Of a stretch of DNA of 64,000 nt, positions 54,868-64,000 are shown piece after piece. Below the pieces are notes generated by a model. It was not told the origin of the DNA, made no database searches, and was given only the letters and a program-made list of their open reading frames with translations. Location of the stretch: assembly GCF_005887095.1 (NCBI RefSeq), contig NZ_PNCI01000041.1:1-64000 (forward strand). The letters are read 5' to 3'. The number at the start of each line of letters is the position of its first letter. Position 1 is the stretch's first letter. Origin of the DNA: Pseudoalteromonas rubra (GTDB taxonomy: Bacteria > Pseudomonadota > Gammaproteobacteria > Enterobacterales > Alteromonadaceae). Both the position numbers and the translations under genes were made by a program.

Positions 54868-56115
54868 GTGCTGCGTTTGCTAGTTAGCCTATATATTGTG
54901 GTATTTGCCAGTATAATTGCAATTAATCAGGGCAGTGAGGCTATCTGGCGTAACTGGGTTGAGCAGGCACCTGATGACTTACGTCACGCAAAGGCGGTCG
55001 CCAAGCACTACAAACAAGCATTAACGCATCTAAACGAAGAAGATTTGGCATCGTTTTTCAATACTCAAACACAGTTAACCGTGTTTCCGTACGAAGATGT
55101 TGCCTGGTTACCTGAGCAGCTGGCAGCACTCAAAAACGGGGAGATAATCACCTCTTTTGACGACTCTGGAAACGCCCAGCTCTTATTCGTAGTCAATAGT
55201 ACATCAGTTGTTCAGCTTGGTCCTTTTGCACCAGCGCAATCCGCGACAACAAAGCAATACACAATTAAATTTCTTTCTTTTTCCTTATTGGCACTGTTAC
55301 TAATACTTTGGCTCAGACCTCTTTGGGTAGACCTGGTGCAGCTCAAGCGCACATCCGAAAAACTCGCATCAGGCTCTCTTGACCTCACTCCGACTCGCTC
55401 GCGGTTTTCTGCAATTTATACCCTGACCCAGCAAATAGAAAAAATGGCGCTGAAAACCGCCAGCCTGATGAGTAACCAAAAGCAGCTTGTTAATGCTGTC
55501 TCTCACGAACTCAGAACCCCTCTTGCAAGGCTAAAATTTGCGCTGGCCATGCTAGCTCCCAAAGACCCAGAGCAAGTCGCGGCTATGGAAGAGGATGTGA
55601 CAGAAATGGAAGTACTGATTGACGAGATGCTCAGTTATGCACGGCTAGAGTTTACTAATCAACAACTCCATATGCAAAGGTGCGACCTGGCTTCTCTGGT
55701 CCAGGACCAAATTGATAAACTTAGGCGTACAACTGACAAACACCTTGTCACCGATATCACATCAACTATTCCAGTAAAGTGCGATCCACATCAGTTATCC
55801 AGAGTGATACAAAACCTACTGCAAAATGCAGACAAATATGGCCAAAGTACAATCAAAATCACCCTGACAATGCAACAGGGAATAGCGCAGTTTTCAGTAG
55901 AAGACGATGGTCCGGGCATTCCTGAGTCCAAACGCGAACAAGTATTTCAGCCATTTTCCAGACTGGACAAAAGCCGGAGTAAAGAAACCGGCGGATTTGG
56001 CTTGGGGCTGGCCATTGTCAGTAAAATCCTGTCCTGGCACGACACCATTTGTCAGGTTGGGGAGTCTGATCTCGGCGGGGCTAAATTTACGCTGGCGTTG
56101 CCCACGGATTGCTGA
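54868..56115 (+). CDS. Sensor histidine kinase of the mipA cluster
   Basis: 415 residues from GTG 54868, six bases after the regulator. Two membrane helices (about 3-19 and 131-150) flank a periplasmic sensor of some 110 residues, followed by a HAMP-like linker. H-box AVSHELRTPLARLKFAL is near residue 213, then NLLQNADKYG, DDGPGIP and GFGLGLAIV in the ATPase domain. RstB/CpxA-like layout. Confidence 0.9.
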   Translation: MLRLLVSLYIVVFASIIAINQGSEAIWRNWVEQAPDDLRHAKAVAKHYKQALTHLNEEDLASFFNTQTQLTVFPYEDVAWLPEQLAALKNGEIITSFDDSGNAQLLFVVNSTSVVQLGPFAPAQSATTKQYTIKFLSFSLLALLLILWLRPLWVDLVQLKRTSEKLASGSLDLTPTRSRFSAIYTLTQQIEKMALKTASLMSNQKQLVNAVSHELRTPLARLKFALAMLAPKDPEQVAAMEEDVTEMEVLIDEMLSYARLEFTNQQLHMQRCDLASLVQDQIDKLRRTTDKHLVTDITSTIPVKCDPHQLSRVIQNLLQNADKYGQSTIKITLTMQQGIAQFSVEDDGPGIPESKREQVFQPFSRLDKSRSKETGGFGLGLAIVSKILSWHDTICQVGESDLGGAKFTLALPTDC

Positions 56116-56129
56116 CTGGCTCAGTGATA

Positions 56130-56543
56130 TTAGAATTTAACCGACCCGCGCATCGCTTTAGTCTGGGCCCGTTTACTTTTACTGTCCAGGCGTTTGCGCT
56201 GAGAACTGCGTGTTGGTTTAGTGGCCCTGCGCTTTCTTTCTACCTTAATGGCCGCGAGGATCAATGTCTTTAACCGCTCTAATGCATCCTCGCGATTCTG
56301 TTCCTGAGTGCGAAAACTCTGTGCTTTAATGACAATCACGCCTTCCTTACTGATCCTGCTATCTTGCAAGGCCAGTAATCGCTCTTTATAGAAAGCGGGT
56401 AAGGTTGAACGTTTAATATCAAACCTCAAGTGAATCGCAGAGGAAACCTTGTTAACATTTTGCCCACCAGCTCCCTGTGCCCGGATCGCTGTCAGTTCAA
56501 TTTCCCAAGCAGCCAGTTCAACATTATTTGATAGCTTTAACAT
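56130..56543 (-). CDS. arfB: Alternative ribosome-rescue factor ArfB
   Basis: 137 residues from ATG 56543. Peptidyl-tRNA hydrolase that frees stalled ribosomes without a stop codon. The catalytic loop RAQGAGGQNVNKVSSAIHLR (about 21-40) contains the GGQ, and the C-terminal 40 residues are very basic (RKRRATKPTRSSQRKR), the tail that enters the empty mRNA channel. Confidence 0.93.
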   Translation of the reverse strand: MLKLSNNVELAAWEIELTAIRAQGAGGQNVNKVSSAIHLRFDIKRSTLPAFYKERLLALQDSRISKEGVIVIKAQSFRTQEQNREDALERLKTLILAAIKVERKRRATKPTRSSQRKRLDSKSKRAQTKAMRGSVKF

Positions 56544-56599
56544 AGTTACCACGATTTGCTTCTATAGCCGCTATCATAACAATTTGCGCACAGGTGAGT

Positions 56600-57811
56600 C
56601 TATCTCAGTTCCCCAAAGCGGGTAGTGATCGCTGGTGATACGCTGGCGGCACGAAGAGCGGGTGCCAGCGTTGCAGTCTGACCGAGCAGTAGCATACACG
56701 CCCCACCGATAACCAGGAATTCTACAGGCACAACAGCAAGTTCAAACCAATTACTAAATTGCACATTAAGCAGCATGGCCGCGATACATCCCAGACCGAT
56801 ACCCACTGTCGTCAGAAGCGCATTTTCCAGCATAAAATACCCAACTATGTGCCCTTTTTGTGCTCCAAGAGCTCGCCGGATACCTATTTGCCTGCGACGC
56901 CGTGTAACAGCAAAACGTGCCTGACCAAATACGCCCAGCGCCGTAACCAAAGACAAACAGACAACGACCCACAGCAGCGTCATACTGGCCGAATACTCGG
57001 CCTGATAGCTTTGCTGCTTTACTTGTTCAAACGTTTGTAATTCTTCAACTTTTCTTCCATGACGACGCATAAGATAGTCAACCGTTTGTGCCATAGCCTC
57101 TGCCTGCTGGCCTGGCTCAGTACGTATCAGATAATGAACATACTCACTGGTCTCTATAACTTGTGCAAGCACGCTGTGTTCCACAACGGCCCAAAAGCTC
57201 CAGGCAGCGTGCAAGGTTTTGACGACCCCTCGCACCTGTTGTGGTCGTTTGTTAATATAGACGGTCTGCCCTACAACCTGACGCCAATCATCGGGGTAAA
57301 GTGCCTGTGCGAGCGCTTGTGTAATGATGATCTCAGTTGCGACTCGAAACCCGTCTGTTTCTGCAAACAGCGGTGCCTGTGAAAAGCCTTCACCCGCAAC
57401 CAGCTCTAACCCCATCGTCTCAAGTAATGTGTTGTCGCCTCCATAATAACCGCTGAGGGTATCGTACTCGCTGTCGGCCTGAGTCGCCACTTCCAGAAAC
57501 CGTCCCCAGCCAGTCAGAGGTACCCCGGATGTAACTGACGCAGAAGTGACGCCTGGCAAATCATTGATTGCTAACAAATCCTGGTCAATATCCGCAGCCC
57601 TTGCCGTAGCGTCTGAGGGCAAATTAGTTAGCACATAAAAGGTATGTTGTTCATCCAATCCACTTGGGCGAGATAATAAACTGTGCTTGTGCAACGCCAT
57701 ATAGGCAGCATTCACTAAAATCATAAACGTCAACGCTATTTGCAACACAAACAACAGAGGTGCAGTGCGACTATAATTCAACGTTTTAAGGATCGGTAAC
57801 AGGTCTCTCAT
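56600..57811 (-). CDS. ABC transporter permease, MacB/FtsX type (second)
   Basis: 403 residues from ATG 57811 with AGGGG ahead; the frame is open upstream into the preceding gene. One N-terminal helix, a periplasmic domain of about 230 residues (MacB-like core), then three C-terminal helices with RRRRQIGIRRALGAQKG, the coupling-helix motif of FtsX permeases. It follows the first permease by 10 bases. Such pairs usually work with an ATPase not found here. Confidence 0.87.
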   Translation of the reverse strand: MRDLLPILKTLNYSRTAPLLFVLQIALTFMILVNAAYMALHKHSLLSRPSGLDEQHTFYVLTNLPSDATARAADIDQDLLAINDLPGVTSASVTSGVPLTGWGRFLEVATQADSEYDTLSGYYGGDNTLLETMGLELVAGEGFSQAPLFAETDGFRVATEIIITQALAQALYPDDWRQVVGQTVYINKRPQQVRGVVKTLHAAWSFWAVVEHSVLAQVIETSEYVHYLIRTEPGQQAEAMAQTVDYLMRRHGRKVEELQTFEQVKQQSYQAEYSASMTLLWVVVCLSLVTALGVFGQARFAVTRRRRQIGIRRALGAQKGHIVGYFMLENALLTTVGIGLGCIAAMLLNVQFSNWFELAVVPVEFLVIGGACMLLLGQTATLAPALRAASVSPAITTRFGELR

Positions 57812-57821
57812 GATTGCCCCT

Positions 57822-59156
57822 TTACACACTGTTAAGCTGACTGGCGGGCTCAATACGGCTAGCACGAATCACGGGTAACAAGCCAAATAATACGCTGGCA
57901 GATATCGCAATTAAGGGGGTTAACACCACAATAAACAGATCCATTTGCATCAGATCGCTACTCAGATGCTGATAAACCTGGCTACACACCTTCAGTCCCA
58001 GCTGTGCCAATATCAACCCAAGTACGCCCCCAAACGTCCCCAGCAACAGGGTTTCAATACTGAACTGATTAAATACCTGCCGTTTGCTGGCACCAACGGC
58101 ACGGCGCAAACCCACCTCCAGGGTTTTAGTGTGAAACTTCGCCATCATCAGGTTGGTGCTATTAAGCAGACACAGTATCAAAAAGCACAGTGACAGTCCC
58201 AATGCCATATAGTTGTCTTGAGAAATGGCTTCACGCTGGGTCAGATATTCCATAGGAGTGCTCAGCTTATTGATGATTTTGCGTTGAAATCGCCCTGATG
58301 CACGTTGCTCCTGAACATAAGAATACAGAAACTCTTCATACGCAAGGCGCTCAGAAGAGCCATTAAGCTCGACCCAGAAGTACACCCAGACACACTCCGA
58401 GGACAAGAACGCTTCGAATGAGCTGTCTTGGGGATCACGCCAACACTCAAAAGCTTGTAAATTCGACGACCACAGCTCGTTACGCACTTGCGTCTCAAAA
58501 GGAATAAATACATCTCTGGGCTTGCGAAAAGCACGCATCGCTTCGCCGTAAAATCTTGGCAGGATGGGCCAGTTGTCCAGAACAGCCACAACTCGGTATT
58601 CCAGCGAGCCTAATCGAATAGATTGCCCAACTGAGTTTTGTCCGTTAAATAGTCGCTGGTTCACATCTGCACTGATAACGGCAACCAGCTCTCCTTGCCT
58701 GTCTGCTTCAGCCGACCACGGACTGCCAAATCGAATTGGCGCGTTAAATGCGCTAAAAAAGTCCCGGCTGGTCGAGCGTACTAATGTTGTTTTTGCGTCT
58801 GAGTCAGCCTGCTGTGGCAATTTAAGTTGATCTCTGTAACCACTGATAGGAACATGGCGTTGCGCCTGGTTGGCGTGCCATAAGTTTTGCATGTCCTGAT
58901 AGGTAAGGTAAGGAGGAACTCGTTCATCTTCTCCCTGACTGTAATAGGCTTTTTGAGGGTCCCAACTATTGAGCTGAACCAGATAAAGAGAGTCGGCCTT
59001 GCCTGGCACGGGATCTTTGTTCATCATATAGCTGATGGTGTAGGTGATCATGGTTGCGGCAATCCCAACTGCAATCGTGACCACAATCAAGGAACTTAAT
59101 AGTGGAGTCTGTTTGAAGCTTATCCAGGCCAGTTTGAAATAATATCTCATCAGCAT
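57822..59156 (-). CDS. ABC transporter permease, MacB/FtsX type (first)
   Basis: 444 residues. The topology is the same as its neighbour: N-terminal helix (SSLIVVTIAVGIAATMITYTI), a large periplasmic domain, then three helices with TKTLEVGLRRAVGASKRQV as coupling motif. The Met at 59150 is an alternative start. Together with the adaptor at 59254-60522 it should form a tripartite-type efflux or mechanotransmission complex. Confidence 0.87.
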   Translation of the reverse strand: MLMRYYFKLAWISFKQTPLLSSLIVVTIAVGIAATMITYTISYMMNKDPVPGKADSLYLVQLNSWDPQKAYYSQGEDERVPPYLTYQDMQNLWHANQAQRHVPISGYRDQLKLPQQADSDAKTTLVRSTSRDFFSAFNAPIRFGSPWSAEADRQGELVAVISADVNQRLFNGQNSVGQSIRLGSLEYRVVAVLDNWPILPRFYGEAMRAFRKPRDVFIPFETQVRNELWSSNLQAFECWRDPQDSSFEAFLSSECVWVYFWVELNGSSERLAYEEFLYSYVQEQRASGRFQRKIINKLSTPMEYLTQREAISQDNYMALGLSLCFLILCLLNSTNLMMAKFHTKTLEVGLRRAVGASKRQVFNQFSIETLLLGTFGGVLGLILAQLGLKVCSQVYQHLSSDLMQMDLFIVVLTPLIAISASVLFGLLPVIRASRIEPASQLNSV

Positions 59157-59253
59157 GCTTCCTCCACATATTGTTACGCTTATTAACCGCGCAGGGCTGG
59201 CGCGAACATTGTTTTATTCGTGCTTCGTTTTGTTCGCCCTTCTGCATATATTT

Positions 59254-60522
59254 TTACTGAACGACCCTCACACGCTCCGCACTATTAAACATGCGGGTGT
59301 CAGAGATAATGACGGTATCACCGACCGCCAATCCGGACAGTACCTCAACCTGTCCCAGACTTTTCGAGCCAAGACTGATCGGTTTTTTCACTGCACTGCC
59401 ATCATCAAGTACATAGGCATACTTACCACTGTAAGCATCGACAAACTGGCCACGAGGTAAATAGGTCACACCTGACTTTTCTTCCAACACAATACGACTA
59501 GTCAAACGTTGGTTTTGCCTGAGGCCGGTAATATCTGTTTCTTTGAAGCGTATCTTGCCTTCGACCTGTCCACGTACAATCTCAGGTGAAATGGCAGTCA
59601 ACTCGCCAGCATATGCCCGACCATTCAGTGTAATTTGTGCTGGCATGCCCAACGCCAAATCATCCGCATAGTTTTCCGGGATGTTGACCTCAACCTCATA
59701 GTGAGATAAATCCACAACACTCAGCAGAGGCTGGTTTTTCGCAACCGAATTCTTCTGATCAACACTCAGGTTGCCGACAATACCATTCACCGGAGAGCGA
59801 ATTTCCAACGATGCAACGCGTCGCTGCAACTCATCAACCAGCACCTGTTGTGCTTGCAATTCAATTGCACGCGTCTGGATCTCAAATTTCTGGCTTTCTT
59901 TTAATAAAGCAACTTCTTTGACTGCAAGGCGGTGTTCTCGCTGCGCATTTTCCAGCTCATCTTTGGCTTTTTGATAATCAATGTCGCTGACAACCTGGTT
60001 CTTCTTACCTTCTTCATTACGGCGCATTTCTCGCTTTGCTGCGTTTAATGCCACCATGGCTTTACCCAGGTAGTTTTCTTGTGCAAGATCTTGTTTCTTC
60101 GCCTGAATTTTTTCCCGCTCTAACTGAGTGCCCAAACGGGTTAACTCAGCTTGCTCTTGCGCCAACAAGCTCTTAAGTTCGGGGCTGTCTATCTGGGCCA
60201 GCGGTTGGTTAATTTCGACAGAATCTCCGGCAGTCACAAGGTAAGTAACAGTCCCTTCTGCCGGGCTATATAATGTGGGCCTGCGCGCTGCGATTACCCT
60301 ACCCTGGACTGAGATATCCCTGACAAATTCACCACGGCGCACTTGTGCAACGTGGATATTGTCCATTCTGACAGCGCTCTCACCACTTGCCCATGCAAGT
60401 ATTTGAGGAACAACAAAATATAATGAAATAATTACACCAGCGATGATCAGGAAATAGCGTTTATAGTTATGTTTTTTCTCTAATTGGCTGTCCTGAGCAC
60501 TGGTATCATCGATATACTGCAT
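59254..60522 (-). CDS. Periplasmic adaptor subunit (MacA/HlyD-like)
   Basis: 422 residues with one N-terminal membrane helix (about 27-45). Split lipoyl halves surround a long coiled coil (about 110-210, AELTRLGTQLEREKIQAKKQ), then a beta-barrel domain (VEVNIPENYADDLALGMPAQ). It bridges an inner-membrane pump and an outer-membrane channel. First gene of the efflux operon; the ATPase that normally follows the adaptor is missing from the 97-base gap. Confidence 0.9.
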   Translation of the reverse strand: MQYIDDTSAQDSQLEKKHNYKRYFLIIAGVIISLYFVVPQILAWASGESAVRMDNIHVAQVRRGEFVRDISVQGRVIAARRPTLYSPAEGTVTYLVTAGDSVEINQPLAQIDSPELKSLLAQEQAELTRLGTQLEREKIQAKKQDLAQENYLGKAMVALNAAKREMRRNEEGKKNQVVSDIDYQKAKDELENAQREHRLAVKEVALLKESQKFEIQTRAIELQAQQVLVDELQRRVASLEIRSPVNGIVGNLSVDQKNSVAKNQPLLSVVDLSHYEVEVNIPENYADDLALGMPAQITLNGRAYAGELTAISPEIVRGQVEGKIRFKETDITGLRQNQRLTSRIVLEEKSGVTYLPRGQFVDAYSGKYAYVLDDGSAVKKPISLGSKSLGQVEVLSGLAVGDTVIISDTRMFNSAERVRVVQ

Positions 60523-60880
60523 CTACTACGTCCTTGAAAATAAAAAGTGTTGATCAATACCGAGTCTGAAAATAGCAAAAATCAAACTAAATGTCACCAA
60601 GAATAAACATTTTATTAATATTTTCCTCGTGTAAAAATTTGTTTTGGGAACATTATTTACCTTATATGGTTAATTTACATACAGAGTGTTAGGCCCAAGG
60701 TCAGGGATATCACGTGAAGGGATTGAGTTAAGGGGGGTAAAGCGCGGCCTCCATGCCGCCGCAAGTGCTTGGGAATAACTGTAAATACTGCATAATCGTA
60801 ATCTAAACTGGACGCCACCTCCTATTTTGCACAGTTAGGGTCAAATAATTTATCTACTTTGTTAAAAATACTGTTCAGCC
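60523..60880. other. Intergenic region before the efflux operon
   Basis: 358 bases with no gene. It should contain the promoter of the minus-strand adaptor gene. A GC-rich patch near 60730-60770 interrupts an AT-rich stretch. No clear terminator for the HPF-like gene was recognised. Confidence 0.45.
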
Positions 60881-61183
60881 CTATGCGGCTCTGTTGAACT
60901 GGCGTGCTAACAACAGCTCACTGTCGCGTAACGCTCGTTTGATCACCTGCATCATGTTCTTGCCTTTTGCCCGAACAGAAACACTCGGTAATCCGGGCAA
61001 CAACACTTCCACCTTACAGATCGTCAGCATGCCGTGACGCTGACAAGGCTGCTCATCCACATCTATCCGCACTTTGCGAATATGGGCCGCATAACGCATA
61101 AATTTGTTCGTTGCTAATCTGGAGAGTTGCGACTTAGTCGCCTCTGCAATGCGCTTTCCCGTTGCTCTGAAATTCAGTTTCAT
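60881..61183 (-). CDS. HPF/RaiA-like ribosome-associated protein
   Basis: 100 residues from ATG 61183; the longer frame to 61219 adds unlike residues and AGAGG suits the later start. The pattern LNFRATGKRIAEATKSQLSRLA, only partly quoted, followed by a V.ID strand and a second helix with KGKNMMQVIKRALRDSE, is that of hibernation factors that stall 70S ribosomes, though somewhat divergent with an inserted CQRHG segment. Identity is tentative. Confidence 0.6.
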   Translation of the reverse strand: MKLNFRATGKRIAEATKSQLSRLATNKFMRYAAHIRKVRIDVDEQPCQRHGMLTICKVEVLLPGLPSVSVRAKGKNMMQVIKRALRDSELLLARQFNRAA

Positions 61184-61320
61184 AATGCCATCAACCTCTT
61201 GAACAAAGCCAGTCAACAAATGGAGTTGAACTCATATTGTTGCGTCGTTGAGGTTAATCTACTAATGTATTTAAAAAGAAAAAAGCTGATAAATTCTTAG
61301 CGAAACGTCGAATATTACGA

Positions 61321-62235
61321 ATGATTACAAACATAAATTATAACCACCTGTACTACTTCTGGCAGGTAAGCCGCCACGGCAGTATCGCTGCGGCTAGTAA
61401 GATACTACACCTGACACCTCAGACCATCAGTGCTCAGATCACCAGCCTGGAGCAACGCCTTGGCAAACAATTGTTTTTAAGAGAAGGGCGAGGACTAAGG
61501 CTGACCGAGTACGGACAACTGACACAACAATATGCGGATGACATGTTCGCCATAGCCGAGGAGTGGCTGGAAACGACCAAAGGTGATCTCGCATCGATTA
61601 ACCGAACGCTAAAAGTGGGCATTTCAGATGCTCTGCCAAAGTCGCTGGTATCAAAATGGCTCGCCCCTTTAATTGACAATGAGCGGATCTCAAACCTCCA
61701 CTGCATTGACGGGCAACAAGCAGAGTTACTGGCGCAAATGGCCACACATAAACTGGATCTGGTATTGGCAGACAAACCGTTAGACGGTGATACACCATTT
61801 AAACTCTTTTGCCATGAAATAGGGAAAAGTCAGATCGGGTTTTATGGCGCGAAACACACTCAGGCCATAACCAGCGATAACTTTCCAGCCGCGCTCGCCG
61901 AGACGCCCATTATTTTACCAGCAAAAAACAGCCCGGTGACCAGTGCAATTCAGTACTGGCTTAATGAGCAAAAAATCGAGATTTCGGTCGCAGGCCATGT
62001 AGATGACAGTGCATTGATGAAAGCGCTTGGTCAACAAGGGTTTGGTGTATTCCCTGCGCCTTTATCTGTACGTGACGAAATTGAACGTCACTACGACGTG
62101 AGTTTTATCGGTGCAATCGCCAACGTTTACCAGAACTATTATGCCTTTACACCAGACAGGCTCATCAAAGATTCGATTTACTCGGAGTTTGTGCAACATG
62201 CCCGGGGGATTGACGATAGCAAGGAATTGACGTGA
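61321..62235 (+). CDS. nhaR: LysR-family transcriptional activator NhaR
   Basis: 304 residues. The NhaR-type start INYNHLYYFWQVSRHGSIAA and DNA-binding helix LHLTPQTISAQITSLEQRLGKQLF split over 30-55 are characteristic. In relatives it senses sodium and activates nhaA; here no antiporter gene is next to it. Overlaps the downstream SelW-like gene by four bases. Confidence 0.92.
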   Translation: MITNINYNHLYYFWQVSRHGSIAAASKILHLTPQTISAQITSLEQRLGKQLFLREGRGLRLTEYGQLTQQYADDMFAIAEEWLETTKGDLASINRTLKVGISDALPKSLVSKWLAPLIDNERISNLHCIDGQQAELLAQMATHKLDLVLADKPLDGDTPFKLFCHEIGKSQIGFYGAKHTQAITSDNFPAALAETPIILPAKNSPVTSAIQYWLNEQKIEISVAGHVDDSALMKALGQQGFGVFPAPLSVRDEIERHYDVSFIGAIANVYQNYYAFTPDRLIKDSIYSEFVQHARGIDDSKELT

Positions 62236-62507
62236 ATAAACCTAAAATAGCCATTCACTATTGTGTCCTGTGTCAGTGGTTGCTGCGCAGTGGCTGGCTT
62301 GCCCAGGAGCTGCTATCTACCTTCTCTGACGAGCTGGCAGAGGTCGCACTGGTTCCGGCCAGTAAGGGAGTCTTTAAAATCTATTACAATGACACCTTAA
62401 TTTGGTGTCGCGAGCGCGATGGCGGATTTCCTGAAGCAAAAATATTAAAACGTCGGGTACGAGACCAGCTTGATCCTGAGCGCTCAATGGGCCACATTGA
62501 TACTTAG
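62232..62507 (+). CDS. SelT/SelW/SelH (Rdx) family thioredoxin-fold protein
   Basis: 91 residues from GTG 62232 that overlaps the nhaR stop (GTGA). The redox motif YCVLCQW holds CxxC (Cys11, Cys14) near the N-terminus, with the family's IWCRERDGGFPEAKILKRRVRD end. It is the cysteine version of selenoprotein W; a role in thiol redox control is inferred from the family. Confidence 0.9.
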   Translation: MNKPKIAIHYCVLCQWLLRSGWLAQELLSTFSDELAEVALVPASKGVFKIYYNDTLIWCRERDGGFPEAKILKRRVRDQLDPERSMGHIDT

Positions 62508-62600
62508 GTCATCATAACCCGACGATTCAAAGGGCCGTATAATTCAGTTACTGGCAGAGTTAATCCCACTAAAGTGGTTATGTCTTCATGCAGTTTGATA

Positions 62601-64000
62601 TTAAAGCTTAAAGCGTTCAATTAACTGGGTTAACCTGGCCGCAAAGCCGCTCAGTGACTCGCTGTCTTTGGCCATAAACCCCATTTCCTGCGAGTTACGA
62701 GAGGCTGTTTCCTGCACTTCTTTCATCAGGTCTGCGATGCGCTCACAGTGTTCGGCCTGATGATTTGCAGCATCCAAAACCTGCTCACTCAATACCGTCG
62801 CTTGTTCAATCGCGTCACTGACTTGTGACATATTACTTGCCAGCACTTCACTTTGCTCTGCGCACTCCTGTACATCTTGTTGTCCGCTTTGAATTAAAGT
62901 CGCAGTCGAATGAGTATCAGCTTGCAAAGCCGCAATCATTTTGTTGATCTCCTGGGTCGCATTTTGTGTGCGAATAGCCAACTGCCTCACTTCGTCTGCC
63001 ACCACTGCAAACCCTCTTCCCTGCTCACCGGCTCTGGCTGCTTCAATGGCGGCATTGAGCGCCAATAAGTTCGTTTGCTCAGCGATTGCAACAATGGTAT
63101 CCAGGATTTGGCCAATACTTTCGCTGTGGTTTCTAAGTCCGTCCATCGCACTGACCGACTCAGCCATTCTGCTATTGAGCGACATGATCTTCTGCTTATT
63201 TTGCATGACACTTTGCGTTGTTTCGTGATTCAACGACTGGGCGCGCTTGAGCCCGGCCACGCCATGCTCAGATTGTTCCGACACATCCACTGCGCTGCGG
63301 GCGATGTTCGATGCAATACTGAGTGCGTTGCCGGTACGTTCTACCTGAGCAGTTGTTCGGGTAGTTAGCGTCTGACTACGTTCCAGCGATGTACCAGCGA
63401 GATTTTTTAATTCATGTACCTGGGTGTCGATCTCTTCAAGTAGACCACTCAAATTTTGCTTTACCTGATTAATGTTGTCAGTAAGCGTGCCAAACTCATC
63501 ATCCTGACGCTTAACAATTTGTCGAGAAAAATCGCCACTTGCAATGTATCTGAGCATCTTGTTTACTGCAGCCAGTGGGATCAACATCGCGCGGCTGGTA
63601 GACAGTGCAATCCCGATTGCAAGCACTGCAAAAACTATTACTAACAATATGGCCGCATTTTTAGACTGCTCGATAATCAGATCGGACTCCTGCTGATAAA
63701 GATCAAACTGGCTCTGCGCATGGCTTTGAATACTGTCAATCTGAGAAAACAGCGTCTGATATGCTTGCTCTGCTTGCTGGTAGCTCTGTATCGCCATTTT
63801 CTGCCCTTCATGACGACGACCCAGAGCCTGATACAAAGTTCCCGGCGCTTTAAGCTGCTGAGTTATTTTTCCCCATGCTGGCTCAAACTGCTGTAACAGA
63901 GGCTCTACGGGTAATCCGACAGACTGGCGTTTTAGATAAGTAAAATTGTCACTGATGTTGTCTACTATGAAGCCAACATCTTCACGGTGAGTGGCAAAGC
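62601..64000 (-). CDS. Methyl-accepting chemotaxis protein, 5' end outside the window
   Basis: At least 466 residues; the frame is open to the window edge, so the start lies beyond 64000. The visible part has a periplasmic helix-rich end, a second membrane helix (AAILLVIVFAVLAIGIALS), a HAMP domain (LRYIASGDFSRQIVKRQDDEFG) and the signalling hairpin with IAEQTNLLALNAAIEAARAG and GRGFAVVADEVR. It ends close to the hairpin, without a CheR-binding pentapeptide. Confidence 0.93.
   Translation of the reverse strand, partial: FATHREDVGFIVDNISDNFTYLKRQSVGLPVEPLLQQFEPAWGKITQQLKAPGTLYQALGRRHEGQKMAIQSYQQAEQAYQTLFSQIDSIQSHAQSQFDLYQQESDLIIEQSKNAAILLVIVFAVLAIGIALSTSRAMLIPLAAVNKMLRYIASGDFSRQIVKRQDDEFGTLTDNINQVKQNLSGLLEEIDTQVHELKNLAGTSLERSQTLTTRTTAQVERTGNALSIASNIARSAVDVSEQSEHGVAGLKRAQSLNHETTQSVMQNKQKIMSLNSRMAESVSAMDGLRNHSESIGQILDTIVAIAEQTNLLALNAAIEAARAGEQGRGFAVVADEVRQLAIRTQNATQEINKMIAALQADTHSTATLIQSGQQDVQECAEQSEVLASNMSQVSDAIEQATVLSEQVLDAANHQAEHCERIADLMKEVQETASRNSQEMGFMAKDSESLSGFAARLTQLIERFKL

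Overview
The window looks like chromosomal DNA of a marine gammaproteobacterium of the Pseudoalteromonas type. This is an inference from gene content: a GH19 chitinase with a chitin-binding tail, a methylcitrate (prp/acnD) operon under a GntR regulator, a MipA/DUF3019/two-component cluster, many c-di-GMP and PAS sensor proteins, a GlyGly-CTERM protein, and moderate GC with AT-rich gaps. No rRNA or tRNA gene was seen.

Layout. 1-0.6 kb: relic of an IS5-family transposase. 0.7-4.6 kb: chitinase (minus), then a GNAT acetyltransferase overlapping a FAD amine oxidoreductase (plus), then a 49-residue double-glycine peptide that looks like a ribosomally made natural product precursor. 4.7-9.2 kb: minus-strand signalling operon of a response regulator with GGDEF and a degenerate EAL-like end, a soluble PAS histidine kinase and an SDR. 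9.3-17.1 kb: SpoIIAA-like protein, frameshifted LysE exporter, and the propionate operon (GntR regulator, prpB, prpC, acnD, prpF) with hairpins in its gaps and two palindromic operators upstream. 17.3-20.2 kb: periplasmic binding protein, an octanucleotide array at the end of an ADP-ribosylglycohydrolase gene, and endonuclease V.

20.2-38.2 kb is the accessory heart of the window, all on the minus strand. It splits into two parts. The first is a contact-dependent-inhibition-like locus: a 1257-residue haemagglutinin-type protein with a probable RNase A-like C-terminal toxin, its immunity gene, an orphan toxin-tail plus immunity pair between short direct repeats, a fossil of a third immunity-gene end, and a separate FHA-like secreted protein. 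No outer-membrane TpsB transporter gene is present. The second is a run of five secreted proteins: an M4-type metallopeptidase that has lost zinc ligands and catalytic His, a protein ending in a Hint (self-processing) domain, two paralogues resembling MACPF/CDC pore formers, and a GEVED-domain protein between them. I consider this five-gene block, with the toxin locus next to it, the best candidate for an undescribed system.

38.8-50.5 kb returns to core-like genes: DUF4240, cold-shock protein, binding protein, GAF histidine kinase, GGDEF-EAL protein, a TTG-started chemotaxis-like protein overlapping a diiron MBL protein (a possible oxygen sensor pair), VOC protein, GH3 glucosaminidase, D-glutamate cyclase, PxpA and a GNAT. 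50.5-64 kb: beta-propeller lipoprotein, mipA-DUF3019-regulator-kinase operon, ArfB, a MacA-like adaptor with two MacB/FtsX permeases but no ATPase gene, an HPF-like protein, NhaR overlapping a SelW-like thioredoxin-fold protein, and a chemoreceptor cut by the window end.
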